This document shows positions 51,564 through 60,228 of a stretch of 64,000 nt of DNA, piece after piece. Numbering within the stretch: the stretch's first letter is position 1; each line of letters opens with the position of its first letter. The notes below the pieces were generated by a model, which saw nothing but the letters and a program-made list of their open reading frames with translations, had not been told where the DNA came from and did not search any database. The stretch spans positions 1 to 64,000 of the forward strand of contig CADAUZ010000029.1 of NCBI GenBank assembly GCA_902791215.1. The letters run 5' to 3'. This DNA comes from Oscillospiraceae bacterium (GTDB taxonomy: Bacteria; Bacillota; Clostridia; Oscillospirales; Oscillospiraceae). Made by a program: the position numbers and the translations under genes.

Positions 51564-52193
51564 TTATTTCGTTTCCTCTCCCCGCTCGTGCAGATACTTG
51601 AGCGCGTCGGCGAGGGTGCCGACCGTGTCGATGAGGCCCGCGCTGACTGCCTCCTGCCCGGTGAGGATGCTGCCCACATCGTTTGCAAGCTGGGTCGCGT
51701 CAGACAGCAGATGCACAAAACGCTCCTCGCTGATGCCGGAATGGGCGGTGACAAAGGCGGTGATCCGCGCCTGCATACGGGCAAGGTAGTCATAGGTCTG
51801 GGCAGCGCCGATCACAACGCCCGTGATGCGCACCGGGTGGATGGTCATGGAGGCGGAGGGCGCGATAAAGCTTTTATCCGCCGCCACCGCAAGCGGCACG
51901 CCGATGGAGTGTCCGCCGCCGAGCACCAGCGAGGCCGTGGGCTTTCGCATGCCCGCGATCATCTCCGCGATGGCAAGCCCCGCCTCCACGTCGCCCCCCG
52001 CGGTGTTGAGCAGGATCAGCAGGGCCGTGATCTCGGGCGACTCCTCCACCGCCGCGATGGTGGGCAGGATGTGCTCATACTTTGTGGTCTTCAAATCCTC
52101 CGGCAGGATCTGGTGCCCCTCGATCTGGCCGATGATGGTCAGGCAGTGGATGCTCCCCTGCTTTGCCTGTCCGGCTTCCCGAAGCTCTTCCAT
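51564..52193 (-). CDS. ClpP-fold serine protease, TepA-like
   Basis: A 209-residue ClpP/crotonase-fold protein (ILLNTAGGDVEAGLAIAEMI, GGGHSIGVPLAVAADKSFIA with the nucleophile serine, TIHPVRITGV with the histidine). This resembles TepA/YmfB and related ClpP-like proteases rather than ClpP itself; no ClpX/ClpA partner is adjacent. It should work in the cytosol, independent of ATPase or with SppA-like roles. Start ATG 52193; the stop lies close to a T-rich region opposite the CoA-transferase promoter. Confidence 0.8.
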   Translation of the reverse strand: MEELREAGQAKQGSIHCLTIIGQIEGHQILPEDLKTTKYEHILPTIAAVEESPEITALLILLNTAGGDVEAGLAIAEMIAGMRKPTASLVLGGGHSIGVPLAVAADKSFIAPSASMTIHPVRITGVVIGAAQTYDYLARMQARITAFVTAHSGISEERFVHLLSDATQLANDVGSILTGQEAVSAGLIDTVGTLADALKYLHERGEETK

Positions 52194-52243
52194 GTCATCA
52201 CCTCGGGTCTATTGTTGCCGGATAGAGAAGATATTAGCCAAAG

Positions 52244-52265
52244 AAAAACCGCGCGTCTCCGCGCG
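52244..52265 (-). terminator. Terminator after the PrdX-like gene
   Basis: Minus strand CGCGCG-GAGA-CGCGCG (GNRA-type loop) followed by GG and five U residues. Confidence 0.8.
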
Positions 52266-52286
52266 ATTTTAATTATGGTAACAGTA

Positions 52287-52850
52287 TTATGTCAACTCAT
52301 CCGGGTTCCAGGGCAGGTCCACGATCGTGGGCTCGTGCTCCATGGCGGGCAGGAGCTTTTCCGTCAGGTCCGCGGTTTTGACGCGCAGGGACGAGGTATT
52401 GATGCACGGGTGCATGCCGATGGACTCCTGGCCGAGCAGATCCCGGTCGATGAGCAGGCGGACCTTTTTCTCGCTGTCATTCATGAGACCCAGCACACTC
52501 ACCGAGCCCGGCGTAATGTCGAGATACCGAAGCATCTGCTCGGGGCTTGCAAACGACAGGCGGGCAGAGCCGATCTGTTTTGACAGGAGCTTGGTCTTGA
52601 AGGGCTTCTCCCCCGGCATGAGCAGCAGCCAGACCTCGGTCATCTGGCGGTTTGTGAGAAAGAGGTTCTTGCAGATCTCGCAGCCCAGAAGCTTTTCGAT
52701 CTCCTTGCAGGCCTCGATGGTGTCGGCGTGCTCGTGGTCGACGCGGGTGTAGGCGATGCCCAGGCGGTCGAGCAGCTCATAGCAGCGCTCCTCCTTGGGG
52801 ATGCGGGTGTCCGACGGTCTGCCGGTGTATAGTTTTTGATCGATATACAT
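52287..52850 (-). CDS. YbaK/ProX-type aminoacyl-tRNA deacylase
   Basis: A 187-residue member of the YbaK/aa-tRNA editing family: RLGIAYTRVDHEHADTIEAC, then CKNLFLTNRQMTEVWLLLMP with the conserved lysine, and GSVSVLGLMNDSEKKVRLLI. Such proteins hydrolyse mischarged Ala-tRNA(Pro) or Cys-tRNA(Pro) in trans (ProX/PrdX group). It begins 16 bases before the dipeptidase stop and may be co-transcribed with it. Confidence 0.88.
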   Translation of the reverse strand: MYIDQKLYTGRPSDTRIPKEERCYELLDRLGIAYTRVDHEHADTIEACKEIEKLLGCEICKNLFLTNRQMTEVWLLLMPGEKPFKTKLLSKQIGSARLSFASPEQMLRYLDITPGSVSVLGLMNDSEKKVRLLIDRDLLGQESIGMHPCINTSSLRVKTADLTEKLLPAMEHEPTIVDLPWNPDELT

Positions 52851-52865
52851 GTACCGTTCCCTCCC

Positions 52866-53831
52866 TCAGTTCATCACGTCCGCCAGTACGCGCAGGGCGT
52901 TTTGATAACAGATTTTCTCGGCGTTGGCGCTTCCGAAACGGTCGGCGATCAGCTCGGCCAGATGGGCAAGGCCGCTGTAGTTTTCCATCTCCAGCGTACA
53001 GTCGATGCCGTCAAAGTCCGAGCCGAGGGCCACGGCCTCCATTCCCGCATGATCGGCGATATGGGCCATGTGGCGCAGGATGTCCTCGTTTGCCGTGTCC
53101 TCCGCCCCCGCGCGCAGGAATTGGGAATAGAAGTTCACGCCGCACACGCCGCCTTTGTCGCCGAGGGCGCGAAGCTGCTCGTCGGTGAGATTGCGGCTGT
53201 GGTCACACAGGGCGCGGGCGCAGGAGTGGGAGGCCACAAAGGGCTTTTTGTTCGCGCGCACCACGTCCCAGAAGCCGCCCTCCGACAGGTGGGAGACATC
53301 CGCGACGATGCCGAGGCGGTCCATCTCCGCAAGCGCCTCGAGGCCAAAGTCCTTGAGGCCTTTGGCATGCAGGGCGGGGTCGGGGGAATTGGGAAAGCCC
53401 AGGCAGTTTTCATAGTTCCAGGTGAGAGTAATGAGCCGCACGCCCAGATCGTACATGGTTTTCAGGCGGGACAGCTCCCCGTCCAGGCAGGCCCCGTCCT
53501 CCACCGTCAGCATCGCGGAGACAAGACCCTTCGCGCGGTTTTTCTCAATGTCCGCGAAGCAGCGTACCGGGGCCAGGCGGTCCGGGTACGCTTGGGATTC
53601 CTGTCCGAAGCGGGCCGCCAGTTTCATAAAAAACTCCCAGGGCGTCTCCTTGATGCCGTAGCGCGCGGCGGTCTCATGCATCGGAACGAAGGCGGCAAAG
53701 CACTGCAGCAGTGCCCCGCCGTTTACAAGCTTCTCAAGGTTGATATGCCCGGAGGCGTTTTGTAGGCTTTTGTTTTCCAGGTACGTGGTCAGGAGCGTAT
53801 CACAGTGAAAGTCAACGAACATCTGCTTCAT
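52866..53831 (-). CDS. Membrane dipeptidase family (peptidase M19)
   Basis: A 321-residue TIM-barrel zinc dipeptidase: DFHCDTLL (metal-binding His-x-Asp), a central glutamate region (MLTVEDGACLDGEL), HSCARALCDHSRNL with a metal histidine, and GSDFDGIDCTLEME. Bacterial M19 enzymes cleave dipeptides including L-Xaa-D-Xaa. No signal peptide, so it is cytosolic. The start overlaps the end of the lipoprotein gene upstream by 20 bases; a second in-frame ATG four codons in is the alternative. Confidence 0.9.
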   Translation of the reverse strand: MKQMFVDFHCDTLLTTYLENKSLQNASGHINLEKLVNGGALLQCFAAFVPMHETAARYGIKETPWEFFMKLAARFGQESQAYPDRLAPVRCFADIEKNRAKGLVSAMLTVEDGACLDGELSRLKTMYDLGVRLITLTWNYENCLGFPNSPDPALHAKGLKDFGLEALAEMDRLGIVADVSHLSEGGFWDVVRANKKPFVASHSCARALCDHSRNLTDEQLRALGDKGGVCGVNFYSQFLRAGAEDTANEDILRHMAHIADHAGMEAVALGSDFDGIDCTLEMENYSGLAHLAELIADRFGSANAEKICYQNALRVLADVMN

Positions 53832-54483
53832 TTTGTTTTCCGATTACCTCCGGCATTTTTACGCCCGCCTCCACAAGCGGCAGATACCAGCTCTCATAGA
53901 AGCCGGGCTTTTCGTCCTCGCTCCCGGGCCAGCGGCTGCCCCATGGGCGCAGGAATATCTCATACTGAAAGCCGCCCTTGCCGACGGCGTCATACTTCCC
54001 CCGGATGTGCAGGAGCTGTCCGCAGCTGTCGCTGGCGCTGGCAATATTCCAGCTTTCCGGCCCGAGCTCCCGGTCGAGAAAGGTGCCCGCCGCGCATTTG
54101 AGTACGCCGTTATCCTCCCGGAGTCGGGCTGCTGCAAGGCCCACGTCCTTCGGCAGGTCCTCGTCCCAAAGCTGGAGGCGCAGCGTCCCCTCCTCCTGCG
54201 CGATCTCGGCGCAGCAGTCCCAGTAATAGCCGTACATGTGCGCCCAGTCGCCGCTGGTGTTGTACATGCGCCACCAGCCGTACCAGTCGTCGGGCCCGGA
54301 CTTTGTCGGCGCGGCGGTCTCCCGCGCCGCGGCGCTCTCAACGGGCGCCGGGGTCGGGGCCGGGGTCTCGCGCAGGACGACCACGGTTTTCTCCGTCCCG
54401 CCCGAACGCGCGCAGGCGCACAGCAGCAGAACAAGGAGCAGCATCGGGATAAGCCGTCTCTTCGGCGCTGACAAAGCGTTCAC
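53812..54483 (-). CDS. Lipoprotein of unknown function
   Basis: A 223-residue exported protein: signal sequence to MLLLVLLLCAC (lipobox-like LCAC), a Thr/Pro/Ala-rich linker (RETPAPTPAPVESAAA) and a globular domain rich in tryptophan and tyrosine (DDWYGWWRMYNTSGDWAHMY). The domain resembles short modules attached to other clostridial surface lipoproteins, but I cannot name it. It lies 17 bases after the glucosyltransferase-like gene and overlaps the dipeptidase gene. Confidence 0.6.
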   Translation of the reverse strand: MNALSAPKRRLIPMLLLVLLLCACARSGGTEKTVVVLRETPAPTPAPVESAAARETAAPTKSGPDDWYGWWRMYNTSGDWAHMYGYYWDCCAEIAQEEGTLRLQLWDEDLPKDVGLAAARLREDNGVLKCAAGTFLDRELGPESWNIASASDSCGQLLHIRGKYDAVGKGGFQYEIFLRPWGSRWPGSEDEKPGFYESWYLPLVEAGVKMPEVIGKQNEADVR

Positions 54484-54500
54484 CTCCGCCGCCGGTCAGA

Positions 54501-55988
54501 CTATCCCAGCCTGACCACGAGCATATTGTCGATCCTGCGGATCGAGCCGTCGTATGGGTATTCCGCCATTTCCAGCACGCGGGGGTCGGTCTCCATCTGT
54601 TCAAGCGCCGCCTCGTCGGCAAAGGGGATGTCGAGGCCGAGGTAATAGCGGATCAGGTTTTCGCGGGAATAGATATTCACAAGCTCGGGATTTACGCCCA
54701 TGAAAAGCTCGGTCTCCATCTCCGGGAAAGAGTGCAGCAGGTTTTCCTGCCGCCCCACCAGGGCAAGCGAGCAGCCTTCGTCAAAGCCCGGCGTGCTCTG
54801 CACCCGGGCGGTAAGCACCGTATAGAAGGCGCGGGCGTTTTCATACTGCAGGTTCTGTTTGAGATAGCACATGTTGGCAAAGTACACGTTTGCCAGCACG
54901 ATCGCCGCAAGCGGCAGGGCCAGCAGCCGCGGCGCCCAGATCCGGTCCAGGCGCTCGGCCGCCATACCCATAAGCAGGTACACGCTCACGAAGCTGTACA
55001 TGACCAGGGTGTGGATGGACTCCTGCGACATGATGAGAAACATGCAGCAGATCCCGAGCGGCAGCAGCATGAGCAGGCACAAAGCGAGCGCGGCGTGCAG
55101 CGCTTTTCCGCCGCGCAGGGCGAGGTACGCGATCGCCGCGAGGGTCGCAAGGCCCAGGGCAATGTGCAGGTATCGGGAAAACTCAGAGGTGATGAGGCTG
55201 AAATCGCGGAAGGAAAAGATATAGAGAAAGGCGTCGTAGGCCATGCGCACCCGGCGGGGCAGGCTCACGGAGCCGTTTACGTTTTCCGTAACGTAGGCGT
55301 TGAATTCCGCGCCGGTAACGCGAAACACCATCTGCGTAATCAGGTAGTACAAAGCGATGGAAAGCAGCATCATGGCAAGCGCCTTGACCCCGAAACGGAT
55401 GATCTCCGGCACGCTTCTCTCCCCGTCGAGCGCCCAACCCAGCATGACGAGCAGGAAAAGGCAGGCCGCGACCGAGATATAGGCCTGGTAGATCCCCAGC
55501 GCCAGCACCAGCAGCGGGACGCTCAGAAGGCCGCGCCTCAGTTCCCCGTCCCGGAACAGGTACACCGAGAGGGTCGCCAGGAAGAAGGACCAGGCATAGG
55601 CGGAGCTTGTGAACATGAAGCAGACATTCCCCGTGAGGGACGGAAAGCTCACGATCAGAGCAGGCAGCAGGATACGCATGGCAGGCGTGCGGATATCCAG
55701 GATTTTCAGCATCAGGCAGGCGGAGACCGCAATCAGGATAATGCTCACAAGGCCGTAGATCCAGGGCATGGACCAGTCGGGAAACAGGATCTTTACAAGC
55801 TCCAGCCCCCAGCGGCCGGAGGTCACGGTCGCGCCCTTGCCGAAGAGGGATTCGATCTCATCGTGATTGAGCAGCTTGTTGGTGAACGCGTAGCCGTGGG
55901 CGGCAAGGCCGGTGAGCAGCGCCGCGAGAAAGGGCGCGCGGTTTTCCCGCCAGGCCGCGGCAGCCGGGATTTTGATTTCCCTTGTCAT
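54501..55988 (-). CDS. GtrII-like glucosyltransferase domain membrane protein
   Basis: A 495-residue polytopic protein with about ten transmembrane helices. The first extracytoplasmic part (FTNKLLNHDEIESLFGKGAT, SGRWGLELVKILFPDWSMPW) matches the glucosyl-transferase GtrII-type family, with acidic residues in the first loop as in GT-C enzymes. Such proteins decorate cell-surface glycans using lipid-linked sugars. Its ATG overlaps the stop of the next upstream membrane protein by one base, so the two are a pair. Confidence 0.75.
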   Translation of the reverse strand: MTREIKIPAAAAWRENRAPFLAALLTGLAAHGYAFTNKLLNHDEIESLFGKGATVTSGRWGLELVKILFPDWSMPWIYGLVSIILIAVSACLMLKILDIRTPAMRILLPALIVSFPSLTGNVCFMFTSSAYAWSFFLATLSVYLFRDGELRRGLLSVPLLVLALGIYQAYISVAACLFLLVMLGWALDGERSVPEIIRFGVKALAMMLLSIALYYLITQMVFRVTGAEFNAYVTENVNGSVSLPRRVRMAYDAFLYIFSFRDFSLITSEFSRYLHIALGLATLAAIAYLALRGGKALHAALALCLLMLLPLGICCMFLIMSQESIHTLVMYSFVSVYLLMGMAAERLDRIWAPRLLALPLAAIVLANVYFANMCYLKQNLQYENARAFYTVLTARVQSTPGFDEGCSLALVGRQENLLHSFPEMETELFMGVNPELVNIYSRENLIRYYLGLDIPFADEAALEQMETDPRVLEMAEYPYDGSIRRIDNMLVVRLG

Positions 55989-57535
55989 TATCGGAACTCA
56001 ACCTTTCGGTACAGGGTAAACAGCCCATACGCCGCGATGGGCAGGATCATCACAAAGTATGGCAGGGCGTACTGGCTCTTGGCCTCGAACAGAAGATGGT
56101 ACAGAAGGCCGCCCAGCAGGATCAGCGGCAGCAGGCAGCGCAGCAGATCCTTCTTTTTGGTCAGGCGGATGAGGCCCAGCAGCAGGCAGAAGAACACGAA
56201 CTGCTGATAGACGTTCATCACATCCAGGGTCCACTTGGCCCCGACGCCGCAGAGGATGACATACAGCATGCCCTTCATGCTGTAGCTCGGGAACACCTGG
56301 TTGAGCCAGACGGAGCCGTAGCTCGGCTCGTTCCACTGGCTGCGGAGCTTTTCGCCGAAGAAGCTGCGTGCAAGGGCCGGGTCGGTTCTGAAGACGAAGA
56401 GGCGGTCTGCCAGCACCCTTCTCGCGTTTTCGGCGGTGGCGGCGGTATCGTGGCCGCTGTGTTCAAAGGCGGCGACGGTATAGTCCTCCCGGTACCAGCC
56501 GGGGGCGGCGTGGCCGTAGCTGAAGCCCATGGCCATCCAGGCGATCATGGGGATACCCTTGCCGTACTGTACGCCCACGCGGTGCTCATAGAGCTTTTGC
56601 GGCAGCTTCGGGATCGTGAGCACACAGGCCGCGGCGAGAAGCAGGCACATAAGCGAGCGGCGCGAGGGCTTTTTGAGCAGCATGACGCACCACACGATGC
56701 CGACCGCCACGCAGATAATCAGCAGATTCAGCTTGAGCGTGACGCCCAGGGTCAAAAACGCGGCGCAGAGGAGGCCGCACTTGAGGCTGCGCTTTTTGAT
56801 ATGCCGGAGGAACATCCACACCGCGATCGTCCCGCATGAAAAGGCCGGGATATTGCCGTAGAGATAGGGCGTCGTCAAAATCGGCTGGAGGCAGAAAAAG
56901 AGCATCAGCATCAGAATTCTGCGGATGCGCGCGTCCTTGAACAGCAGCCCCGTGATGGCGATGAGGGCGTGAAATTCGGCGAGCAGCCAGAAGAGGTTCA
57001 CCTCCTGCAAAGCGAGGACGGCGTAGCCCTCCGGCTCCCCGCGCAGGGCAATGTTCACAATGCGGAAGAAGATCTCCGAATACAGCACATAGCCGAGCTG
57101 GAAGGGAAAACGGTAAAAATAGTTCTCCTCCAGCATGGCGTAATCCCCCAGCGCCGCCCGCTGGGCCCCGTAAGTCACGATGAAGGAATCGCTGAAAACC
57201 GGGGCGCGCAGCTTCGTCGTGGCGATGTACACCGTACCGAACAGGAAGGTCCACACCAGCAGCACCTTCTCCATGGTGCTGGGATTGATGGGATCACAGC
57301 GGCGATAGAAGAGGTAGCCCGCCAAAAGCAGGATCGTGAGGATGATGATGCTGAGGAAAGCGTTGTCGTTGTAATAGATGATCCGCTCGCCGGAGGGATC
57401 GTCCGTGCTGAGATAGCTTGTCTCAAAAAGCGAGTACACTGTCAGGTACAGGATAAAGGCGAAGACCAGCACCAGAACGATCATGGAGGCGGTCTTCTCC
57501 ACACCGCCGGATATTTTTTTCAGACGCTGCGGCAT
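55988..57535 (-). CDS. Polytopic membrane protein, GT-C glycosyltransferase-like
   Basis: A 515-residue protein with 10-12 hydrophobic helices. The large loop between helices (KLRAPVFSDSFIVTYGAQRA, and YGKGIPMIAWMAMGFSYGHA) and a long extracytoplasmic segment before the last helices fit mannosyl/arabinosyl transferase-like GT-C proteins, though no diagnostic motif is certain. Coupling with the GtrII-like gene suggests joint modification of a wall polymer. No sugar-activating genes are adjacent. Confidence 0.55.
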   Translation of the reverse strand: MPQRLKKISGGVEKTASMIVLVLVFAFILYLTVYSLFETSYLSTDDPSGERIIYYNDNAFLSIIILTILLLAGYLFYRRCDPINPSTMEKVLLVWTFLFGTVYIATTKLRAPVFSDSFIVTYGAQRAALGDYAMLEENYFYRFPFQLGYVLYSEIFFRIVNIALRGEPEGYAVLALQEVNLFWLLAEFHALIAITGLLFKDARIRRILMLMLFFCLQPILTTPYLYGNIPAFSCGTIAVWMFLRHIKKRSLKCGLLCAAFLTLGVTLKLNLLIICVAVGIVWCVMLLKKPSRRSLMCLLLAAACVLTIPKLPQKLYEHRVGVQYGKGIPMIAWMAMGFSYGHAAPGWYREDYTVAAFEHSGHDTAATAENARRVLADRLFVFRTDPALARSFFGEKLRSQWNEPSYGSVWLNQVFPSYSMKGMLYVILCGVGAKWTLDVMNVYQQFVFFCLLLGLIRLTKKKDLLRCLLPLILLGGLLYHLLFEAKSQYALPYFVMILPIAAYGLFTLYRKVEFR

Positions 57536-57623
57536 GTCGGCCCGCCTCCCCTCTGCTTCTTTTTATGTAAATCTATTATACAACAGTCAACCCTTTTTGT
57601 GAATGTGTTTTTTCGTTTTTTAT

Positions 57624-57679
57624 AAAAAAGAAAACGCCTTCCCGCGGCTCACCGTTCGATCGGCAGGCCGCGGGAAGGC
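57624..57679 (-). terminator. Terminator after the GltS-like gene
   Basis: A 13-bp stem (GCCTTCCCGCGGC with GCCGCGGGAAGGC), then on the minus strand GTTTTCTTTTTT. Found 10 bases beyond the stop. Confidence 0.88.
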
Positions 57680-57688
57680 AAAAATCGT

Positions 57689-59062
57689 TTATTTCTTTTT
57701 CCCGAAGCTGATGCGGCGCAGGAGCAGCAAAAGCGCCCCGAGGTATGCCGCCGCGATGAGGCAGACCACGATCGCCATGGTGTCGGACTTGGCAGCTAAA
57801 CTCACCAGCACCAGCACCGGCGCGCCGAGGATGATGCCGACGCTGCTGCCGCTGACGAGGTTGTTGGCGGCGGGGGTGCGAAAGTCGCTGTCGATCTCCC
57901 GCAACAGCAGAATGCCGGAGGAAATGGTGCCGGTCATCATGCCGTACATGGAGATGAGGCCCTCATAGTAGTAATCGGGATAGGCCCAGCGGCAGACGCG
58001 TTTGAGGTGAAACCAGGTGACCACGCCGCCGCCCACCGCCATGAGGATAAAGCACAGCCACAGGCCGCTCAGGTCCTCGATGTTGATGGAGGCGATACCC
58101 GCCACGATCATGATGTCAAAGAAGAAGCCGGAGATGCGGTTGAGCAGATAGTTGTTCTGATACTGCCGCTGAATAAGTCCCTTCTTCCGTCCCGCTTCGA
58201 GCGCCATGCGCAGCAGTACCGCGACGGCAGAGCCGATGATGAAGTTGAAGCCCCACAAAAGTGTGTTGACGGTCTTGGCAAGCCCTTCGGAGAGAGCCGC
58301 GATCCCGGCGGTGAGACCCCTTGTCACAAGATAGGTGGCAAGATAGGTCACCAGCACCATCGCAAGCTGCACCGACAGGCGGTCCACGGAATCGGCCACC
58401 GGCAGCTCGTTTTTGTCCTGGAAGAAGCCGACGGAGAGATCGTCGTCGCTGCTGCGTCGGCCGGGCTTTACACTGCCGCGCCGGGCGAGGATGTTGAGCA
58501 GGATGACGCCCACCACGCAGGCACACAGATAGCCTGCCGCGGCGATGGCCAGACCGAAGCTGCGCCCGCCCGCAAAGCCGAGGTTCTGGTAGCTTGTGCC
58601 GACATTGTTGGCCTGTCCGGGGCCCTGGCCGTAGCCCATGGGCAGCAGCAGGCCGGAGGCCTTGAAAAGCTTCGGCATGAGGGTATAGCCGAGAGTGATG
58701 CTGATGAGAAGGCCCAGCACACCCTGTACCATGTAGGTACTGACAATGATGGCGCCGGATTTGAGCGCCGCGCGGTCCCGGCGGTTTGCGTCCTTGTTTA
58801 TCACGCGAAGCGACATCGCGATAAAGCCCAGGGCGATGCCGTGGTAGACCAGGATCTCCATGATCTCCCCGTCGATACGGATAAGGCCCATATACTTGAG
58901 GATAAGCAGCAAAAAGCCCGCCATGACCGCCACCGGCATCATGGCACTGCGGATGGCCTTGACCTTGTTGCGGAGCATGCTGCACAGCAATATCGCCCCG
59001 GCGATCAGGCCAAGCTGAATGACGATGTTCCAGAGTGCGGTATTGGCGGCTGAATAGTCCAT
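57689..59062 (-). CDS. GltS-like sodium/carboxylate carrier
   Basis: A 457-residue protein with about 12 transmembrane helices in two inverted halves. A glycine-rich re-entrant motif reads LLPMGYGQGPGQANNVGTSY in the first half, with a GMMTGTISSGILLLREID partner in the second, which is the arrangement of glutamate:Na+ symporters (GltS family). It is about 50 residues longer than E. coli GltS because of a cytosolic loop after helix 6. The substrate may differ from glutamate. RBS AAGGGGAG. Confidence 0.7.
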   Translation of the reverse strand: MDYSAANTALWNIVIQLGLIAGAILLCSMLRNKVKAIRSAMMPVAVMAGFLLLILKYMGLIRIDGEIMEILVYHGIALGFIAMSLRVINKDANRRDRAALKSGAIIVSTYMVQGVLGLLISITLGYTLMPKLFKASGLLLPMGYGQGPGQANNVGTSYQNLGFAGGRSFGLAIAAAGYLCACVVGVILLNILARRGSVKPGRRSSDDDLSVGFFQDKNELPVADSVDRLSVQLAMVLVTYLATYLVTRGLTAGIAALSEGLAKTVNTLLWGFNFIIGSAVAVLLRMALEAGRKKGLIQRQYQNNYLLNRISGFFFDIMIVAGIASINIEDLSGLWLCFILMAVGGGVVTWFHLKRVCRWAYPDYYYEGLISMYGMMTGTISSGILLLREIDSDFRTPAANNLVSGSSVGIILGAPVLVLVSLAAKSDTMAIVVCLIAAAYLGALLLLLRRISFGKKK

Positions 59063-59076
59063 GGTGTACTCCCCTT

Positions 59077-60210
59077 TTACATATTTTTGATGATCTGCCA
59101 GGCCATGAGATATTTGCGCAGGCAGCGGTCGGATCCGGTGCGGATCTCGTAATAGCGCTCACCCGAGGAAAACAGCAGGATATCGGCCTTGACCATGGCC
59201 ATGCTGTCGATGTCGGATAACGAAAAGCGCTGCCCCGCAAGCGTCATGGCGTCCGGCAGCATGGTAAGCGTCCCCCTGCCGAGCGTTCTTTGCTTATGCC
59301 CAGCGGTGATCTCCCGCAGGCGCATGTCCGGGTCGGAGAAGAGTGCGTCCTTCGCACCCTCGCACAGCTTTTTGAGCGCCTCCCGCTGGACGCTCTCCCA
59401 CGCGGCTACGGTCTCCACCGGCGCGGGCGGGTCGAAGAAGCCCTCCTCGGTGTAGTACAGCCTCATGCCGCAGGCACACAGGACGTAGTTTCCCACGCCG
59501 AGCGTTTTTCCCAGCTCCCCGCACTTGGGGCAGATGAAGAAGCCGCGCTCGATCCCCTCCGCCCGTCTCTGGGCGCGATAGGGCACATGCTCCTCGCGCT
59601 GCCGTTCGAAGGCGTCCTCATAGAGGTCGCGGTCGATCATGGCGGTGATCTCCGGGCCTTTCAGGCTTTTCAGCTCCTCGGGCGGGTAGAAGCCGATCTG
59701 ATGGCCCCGGACCCTGCCGCGCCGGAGCTTGCCGGACCAGCGGGGCATGGACAGATACCCGCCCTCCAGCCGATAGGTCAGCAGCGGCACCCCCGCCATG
59801 CGGGCAAGCTTGCCCGTGGCCGGGAAGACGGGATGGGTCAGCCCGTCCCAGGCGGCATCCCCCTCGGCGAAGATGCAGACCGTGTCCCCGGCCTTCAAAG
59901 CCCGCAGGACGGTCATGACCGTGTCGGCCCCCGAGGCCGCTTTCTTTCGCGGGATGGGCGCGACGAGCCAGTCCAGGAGCTTTGAGACAAGGCCGTGTCG
60001 GAAGATGTGCTCGCTCGCCACGAAGCGGATGGGGGTCTCGGGAAAGCTCATGGCCAGCAGCAGCGGGTCCCAGTTCGTGACGTGATTGGCAATGATGAGG
60101 CAGGGGCCGGGCGGGTTCAGCCGCTCCGCCTCCATATGAAAGCGGCGGGTGATGAAGCCACGGAGCAGCCGCCGCAGCAGCCGCCAGCGTTTGACTCGTT
60201 TTTGTGCCAT
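59077..60210 (-). CDS. PlsC-like acyltransferase with C-terminal zinc ribbon
   Basis: A 377-residue 1-acylglycerol-3-phosphate acyltransferase-like protein. The NHVTNWDP (HX4D) motif lies near residue 38, and the second conserved block reads FAEGDAAWDG. After the acyltransferase domain (to about 210) comes a zinc-ribbon-like segment (CPKCGELGKTLG then CACGMRLYY) and a C-terminal region with a YEIRTGSDRCLRKYLMAWQ end. That tail is not part of standard PlsC and its role is unknown. It starts 18 bases before the end of the frameshifted methyltransferase gene. Confidence 0.8.
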   Translation of the reverse strand: MAQKRVKRWRLLRRLLRGFITRRFHMEAERLNPPGPCLIIANHVTNWDPLLLAMSFPETPIRFVASEHIFRHGLVSKLLDWLVAPIPRKKAASGADTVMTVLRALKAGDTVCIFAEGDAAWDGLTHPVFPATGKLARMAGVPLLTYRLEGGYLSMPRWSGKLRRGRVRGHQIGFYPPEELKSLKGPEITAMIDRDLYEDAFERQREEHVPYRAQRRAEGIERGFFICPKCGELGKTLGVGNYVLCACGMRLYYTEEGFFDPPAPVETVAAWESVQREALKKLCEGAKDALFSDPDMRLREITAGHKQRTLGRGTLTMLPDAMTLAGQRFSLSDIDSMAMVKADILLFSSGERYYEIRTGSDRCLRKYLMAWQIIKNM

Positions 60211-60228
60211 GGCCCTCCCCCTTTCTTT

